Shown here: piece by piece, positions 5,771-8,565 of the stretch | Layout of the letters: every line of letters starts with the position of its first letter | Position numbering within the stretch: position 1 is the first letter of the stretch | Assembly (NCBI GenBank): GCA_003456055.1 | Contig: DMPG01000302.1 | Coordinates: 330 to 8,894, forward strand | Direction of reading: 5' to 3' | Source: Bacteroidota bacterium | GTDB taxonomy: Bacteria > Bacteroidota > Ignavibacteria > UBA10030 > UBA8401 | DNA length: 8,565 nucleotides | Program-made: the position numbers and the translations under genes | Notes under the pieces: generated by a model | Told to the model about the DNA's origin: nothing | The model's database searches: none | Seen by the model: only the letters and a program-made list of their open reading frames with translations

Positions 5771-8197
5771 CTAATCGTTATCGTCATTTTCTTTAACTCT
5801 AACAAACGCTGCACGATTGATTGATGGAAACGGAACGCCTTCTCCTTTTACCGCAAACCATAATACTTCATTGAATTCCTGATCAGGTGCACGGTCTTCC
5901 ATTGTAAAATCAAACTCTTCGCTTTTGCGCTGCCATTCATTGACGGCAATATTTATTTCATCTAAATCGATATTGGACGGCAGTGCAATGTATGGTTTAG
6001 TGTTGATCTTTGATGTAAAACAGCGCCACATTGGTGTTGCAGCCGCATCATATTGGGACATTGGCGGAAGTCCAAGAATAAGTTCAATTGTCCGCAAGAC
6101 TGATGATGTTGTGTATGGAGTATGGTCGACAAATTTTCGTTTCACCAATCCGCCGGCAACATATGCCGGACTGCGATGTGCGTCGACATGATCGGGACCG
6201 TTCTGCGCATCATCTTCCACAATAAATATCACACTCTCGTTCCAGATTGAACTTTTGCTGAGATATTCTACGAACATTCCAACGGCAAGATCGTTATCAG
6301 CCACGTGTGCAAACGGTGTTGGTTTATTTTTTCGCAATCCTTCGGTATGATCGTTGATGAATCGAATAGTGTTGAATTGCGGAACACTGTTCACAGCCAG
6401 CAATGAATCAAACTCACGCTTCCATTGAAAAAACCGTGTTGTATCACGCACCGATTCGTCCCATCCAGTAAAATAAGGACAGAGATGACCTGCAAGGGAT
6501 GGAATATTCGGTTTATTGTCATCCGCAAATTCTCCGTATGTACGATAAGAGACATTGTTCTTTTTACACATATCCCAAATAAAATTTTTGTTGTTGGCAA
6601 CAGCACGGTTTCCTTCAGCGTCATAACTGCCGCCGCGTCCGCCGTAAAATGTGACCCATGTTTTTTCTAAAAAATCCGTTGCGTATGCACCGGTGCTCCA
6701 ATTATGTCCATCGGCGCTCACTTCGCCGTCAACATAAAAATTATCAAGCAGCACAAATTCTTTTACAAGAGCATGCTGATTCGGTGTTATTCTCTCTCCA
6801 AACAATACCAAACTTGTATCGCCGTTCCCTTCAGCAATATCTCCCAGCACTTGATCATAGGTCCGATTCTCTTTGATGATATAAAAAACATGTTTGATCG
6901 GAGAGGGATCACCAACCTTCTGCGGAATTGGATTTCCTTCTTCACCTTTTGCAAGAGTTTCTTGTTCTTTTTTGTATGGAGTATTTCGATAGACTGCTTG
7001 TGAAAATATTGTTAACTGCTTTTCATTTGGAATTGGAATTACACTTAATGACCCTTGGAATAATCCTGCGATATATTGAACACCGATCGGTTTTGTCGAA
7101 TCCCCTTGTTGGTAAGCAACTTTTTGCCGCTTTCCGGTCGGGTTTGGTCCATACGGATTTGCCATTGATGAGAGTCCTTTTCCGTTTGCAACAAAAATAT
7201 TCTTTCCGACAACTCTTACTGATGTTGGATACCACCCGGTTGGTATGAATCCCATGCTTCTTGATAAACCCGGGGAACGAACATCAAACAGTGCAAGGCA
7301 ATTGTTATCAGCATTTGCGATATACAATGTTTTATTATCATCACTGAGTGCAACACTATTCGTTGTCGATCCGCTCGGTGCATTGGGATACAATGCGGCA
7401 TTCAATGTTTCAATCACCCGCTTATTTTTCAGATCAATTACTGATACAGAATTATCATTTGCATTGGCTACAAAAAGAAATGAACCGTCCTTGGTGATAC
7501 AAATATCATTCGGATTATCTCCGACAGCAACAGCACTCGTGAGTATTTCCTTGTGAGTATCATAAATTCGAATAGTGTCAGATCCCCAGCAGGAAATAAA
7601 TAGTTCATTTTTATTGAAAGAGAGAATACATGTATATCCTTCTCCGCCAATCGATACTCGATGTACAACAGCTTTTGTTTTTGTATTTACAACATATAAT
7701 GAATTATTTTCTTTTGTCACAACGTAGAGAAGATTCCGTTTATCATCAATGGCAATTCCGGCGGGAGAAATTTTCGCCGGCCATTGTGCGCCAAGGATGA
7801 ATGTATCTTGCACAACAAGTTTGTTTTTTTGGATGGCATATCGCAAGATCCAATTATCATTTCCACCTGATGCGTAGAGGAATTTATCGTCGTCGCTAAA
7901 GGCAAGTCCCACCCACGATTTTGATATTTCAATATTATCAAGAATTTTTTGCGAGCGGACATCGATCAGTTGAATTGATTGTTTACTCTGTCCATTATTT
8001 GTTACGGCGAGAAGCTTTTTCGAAGAAGATACTGCAATATTTAACGGCAAATCTCCCAGCGGAAGTTGTTTCCCCGTTGGAGTTAAGCTCCAGCCATTGG
8101 GAAGTGTAATTCGCTTCGACTCGATCTGAGAGAGAGTTTGAGCTGAGGCAAAAGAACAACAGAGAAAAACAAGAAAAAATTGACGACGATAGTTCAT
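5771..8197 (-). CDS. Secreted beta-propeller / phosphoesterase protein
   Basis: 808 aa. Residues 1-20 are a Sec signal peptide (MNYRRQFFLVFLCCSFASAQ), so the protein acts outside the cytoplasm. Residues about 50-345 contain repeated YVTN/YncE-like blades (LLYVVTKENNSLYVVNTKT, LFVANANDNSVSVIDLKN, LYIANADNNCLALFDV). Residues about 434-730 form a phosphoesterase/alkaline-phosphatase-superfamily domain with HVFYIIKENRTYDQVLGD (436-453), SADGHNWSTG (494-503), INDHTEG (614-620), HVADNDLAVG (631-640) and EDDAQNGPDHVDAHRSP (661-677). These Asp, His, Asn and Glu residues are the probable metal and phosphate ligands by family analogy. The fusion resembles the widespread 'YncE plus alkaline phosphatase family' proteins, whose substrate is unknown to me. 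Unlike the cyanophycinase it has no T9SS tail. The ATG is preceded by AGGAG with 7-nt spacing. It appears to be a single-gene unit with its own promoter. Confidence 0.92.
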   Translation of the reverse strand: MNYRRQFFLVFLCCSFASAQTLSQIESKRITLPNGWSLTPTGKQLPLGDLPLNIAVSSSKKLLAVTNNGQSKQSIQLIDVRSQKILDNIEISKSWVGLAFSDDDKFLYASGGNDNWILRYAIQKNKLVVQDTFILGAQWPAKISPAGIAIDDKRNLLYVVTKENNSLYVVNTKTKAVVHRVSIGGEGYTCILSFNKNELFISCWGSDTIRIYDTHKEILTSAVAVGDNPNDICITKDGSFLFVANANDNSVSVIDLKNKRVIETLNAALYPNAPSGSTTNSVALSDDNKTLYIANADNNCLALFDVRSPGLSRSMGFIPTGWYPTSVRVVGKNIFVANGKGLSSMANPYGPNPTGKRQKVAYQQGDSTKPIGVQYIAGLFQGSLSVIPIPNEKQLTIFSQAVYRNTPYKKEQETLAKGEEGNPIPQKVGDPSPIKHVFYIIKENRTYDQVLGDIAEGNGDTSLVLFGERITPNQHALVKEFVLLDNFYVDGEVSADGHNWSTGAYATDFLEKTWVTFYGGRGGSYDAEGNRAVANNKNFIWDMCKKNNVSYRTYGEFADDNKPNIPSLAGHLCPYFTGWDESVRDTTRFFQWKREFDSLLAVNSVPQFNTIRFINDHTEGLRKNKPTPFAHVADNDLAVGMFVEYLSKSSIWNESVIFIVEDDAQNGPDHVDAHRSPAYVAGGLVKRKFVDHTPYTTSSVLRTIELILGLPPMSQYDAAATPMWRCFTSKINTKPYIALPSNIDLDEINIAVNEWQRKSEEFDFTMEDRAPDQEFNEVLWFAVKGEGVPFPSINRAAFVRVKENDDND

Positions 8198-8256
8198 TAC
8201 TTTCTCCTAAAAAATTATAAAAGAATGTACGCTTTACTGAAGGAAAAATCACATAG

Positions 8257-8274
8257 TTTGATCGATCGGTCAAA
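8257..8274. promoter_or_regulatory. 18-bp near-perfect palindrome, candidate operator
   Basis: TTTGATCGATCGGTCAAA pairs at 8 of 9 positions, the exception being a T/G. It starts about 6 bases after the candidate -10 of the phosphoesterase promoter, so it would sit on the transcription start. No regulator for it is visible in the window. The last bases overlap CAAAGGTA, which on the minus strand reads TACCTTTG, an exact fit to the Bacteroidetes -7 pattern TAnnTTTG, but no matching -33 TTG was found. Confidence 0.45.
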
Positions 8275-8280
8275 GGTAAT

Positions 8281-8309
8281 TTTATATAATAAACATCGAA
8301 GCATTTGAA
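8281..8309 (-). promoter_or_regulatory. Candidate promoter of the phosphoesterase gene
   Basis: Minus-strand TTCAAA (8309-8304) and TATAAA (8286-8281) with a 17-bp spacer: 4 of 6 and 5 of 6 matches to sigma70 consensus. The predicted start near 8274 gives a 77-nt leader to the ATG at 8197. A second TATAAT lies closer to the gene (8219-8214) but lacks a -35. Confidence 0.35.
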
Positions 8310-8393
8310 TCGAGATTTATTCTGGAAGGAATTTTAATTGTCCTGACTGAGTTTTATTAGAAGTTGTCTCGAAAAACACTTTATCACTATCAT

Positions 8394-8419
8394 TTCAATC
8401 CCGCTTTAGCGGAAGTGAA
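8394..8419. repeat. Imperfect hairpin with CCGC-TTTA-GCGG core
   Basis: A perfect 4-bp GC stem with a TTTA loop (8401-8412) is extended by further pairs to 8394-8419 with two mismatches. On the plus strand it is followed by a loosely T-rich stretch (8421-8432), but the T-run is not adjacent, so it is a poor terminator. It may be an eroded dispersed intergenic repeat. Confidence 0.4.
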
Positions 8420-8429
8420 TATTTTGTTT

Positions 8430-8453
8430 TTTCATTCAATTAATAGAATGAAA
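8430..8453. repeat. AT-rich inverted repeat TTTCATTC / GAATGAAA
   Basis: Perfect 8-bp arms (8430-8437 and 8446-8453) flank an 8-nt AATTAATA centre. It could be a protein-binding site or a weak structure at a gene end outside the window; nothing else identifies it. Confidence 0.4.
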
Positions 8454-8565
8454 TTTCGAAAGAAAACCGATAATACAGGCAGGCTCACTTGTTCCATTGG
8501 GACTTCGGCCGTTCTACTACTCGTAGAGAATGCAATAAAATTCCTGTTTAGGATGGATTTAATCA

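Larger units (their letters stand above)
8198..8565. other. Gene-free upstream region of the phosphoesterase gene
   Basis: No convincing coding frame in 368 bases. It contains a promoter and palindrome for the phosphoesterase gene (8257-8309), a GC-rich hairpin (8394-8419) and an AT-rich inverted repeat (8430-8453). The right 100 bases are unassigned; an open minus-strand frame enters from the edge and stops at 8432 but shows no recognisable family. Confidence 0.65.

Noticed and set aside
7995..8273. 92-codon minus-strand frame overlapping the start of the phosphoesterase gene
   Set aside because: Out of frame with the signal peptide and propeller; the 808-aa frame has a good ribosome site and clear domains.
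8394..8419. CRISPR-repeat-like TTTCAATCCCGC string with dyad
   Set aside because: Only a single copy is present, with no regularly spaced repeats or spacers.
8432..8563. Open minus-strand frame of 43 codons entering from the right edge and stopping at 8434-8432
   Set aside because: Could be a gene tail, but the length is within chance expectation and the residues match no family I recognise.

Overview
The window reads as chromosome of a Bacteroidota/Ignavibacteria-type (FCB group) bacterium. The main evidence is the C-terminus of the cyanophycinase-like protein, a textbook type IX secretion (Por) sorting domain of the 'SQNYPNPFNPTT ... GVYLYRLQ' form that is common in Ignavibacteria and relatives. 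By eye the DNA is moderately AT-rich. Every convincing gene lies on the minus strand, so transcription runs from high to low coordinates.

Layout in transcription order: (i) 8565-8198, a gene-free leader with a candidate promoter, an 18-bp near-perfect palindrome at the predicted transcription start, and two further hairpins; (ii) 8197-5771, a secreted 808-aa protein with an N-terminal YVTN/YncE-like beta-propeller and a C-terminal phosphoesterase domain; (iii) 5770-5329, a 442-bp gap with a strong sigma70-like promoter and an inverted-repeat operator candidate; (iv) 5328-4450, a MurR/RpiR-family regulator whose stop codon overlaps (v) 4453-2381, an exported cyanophycinase (peptidase S51) with a second, degenerate copy of the same fold and a T9SS sorting domain; (vi) a clear intrinsic terminator at 2344-2312; (vii) 2231 to the left edge, ornithine carbamoyltransferase (argF), carbamate kinase (arcC) and the first 114 codons of aspartate carbamoyltransferase (pyrB), tightly packed as an operon.

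Working model (inference): the regulator and cyanophycinase form a self-regulated two-gene unit that releases Asp-Arg dipeptides from cyanophycin, or a similar isopeptide, outside the cytoplasm. The next operon handles carbamoyl phosphate. OTC and carbamate kinase can take citrulline derived from arginine to ornithine, carbamoyl phosphate and ATP, while the adjacent ATCase could draw the same carbamoyl phosphate into pyrimidines. Neither arginine deiminase nor isoaspartyl dipeptidase is visible, so the link between the two units rests on adjacency and chemistry alone. The phosphoesterase unit looks independent.

The most unusual points are the duplicated and degenerate cyanophycinase architecture with a T9SS tag, its translational coupling to a RpiR-type regulator with a non-standard sugar-phosphate loop, and the argF-arcC-pyrB carbamoyl phosphate trio.
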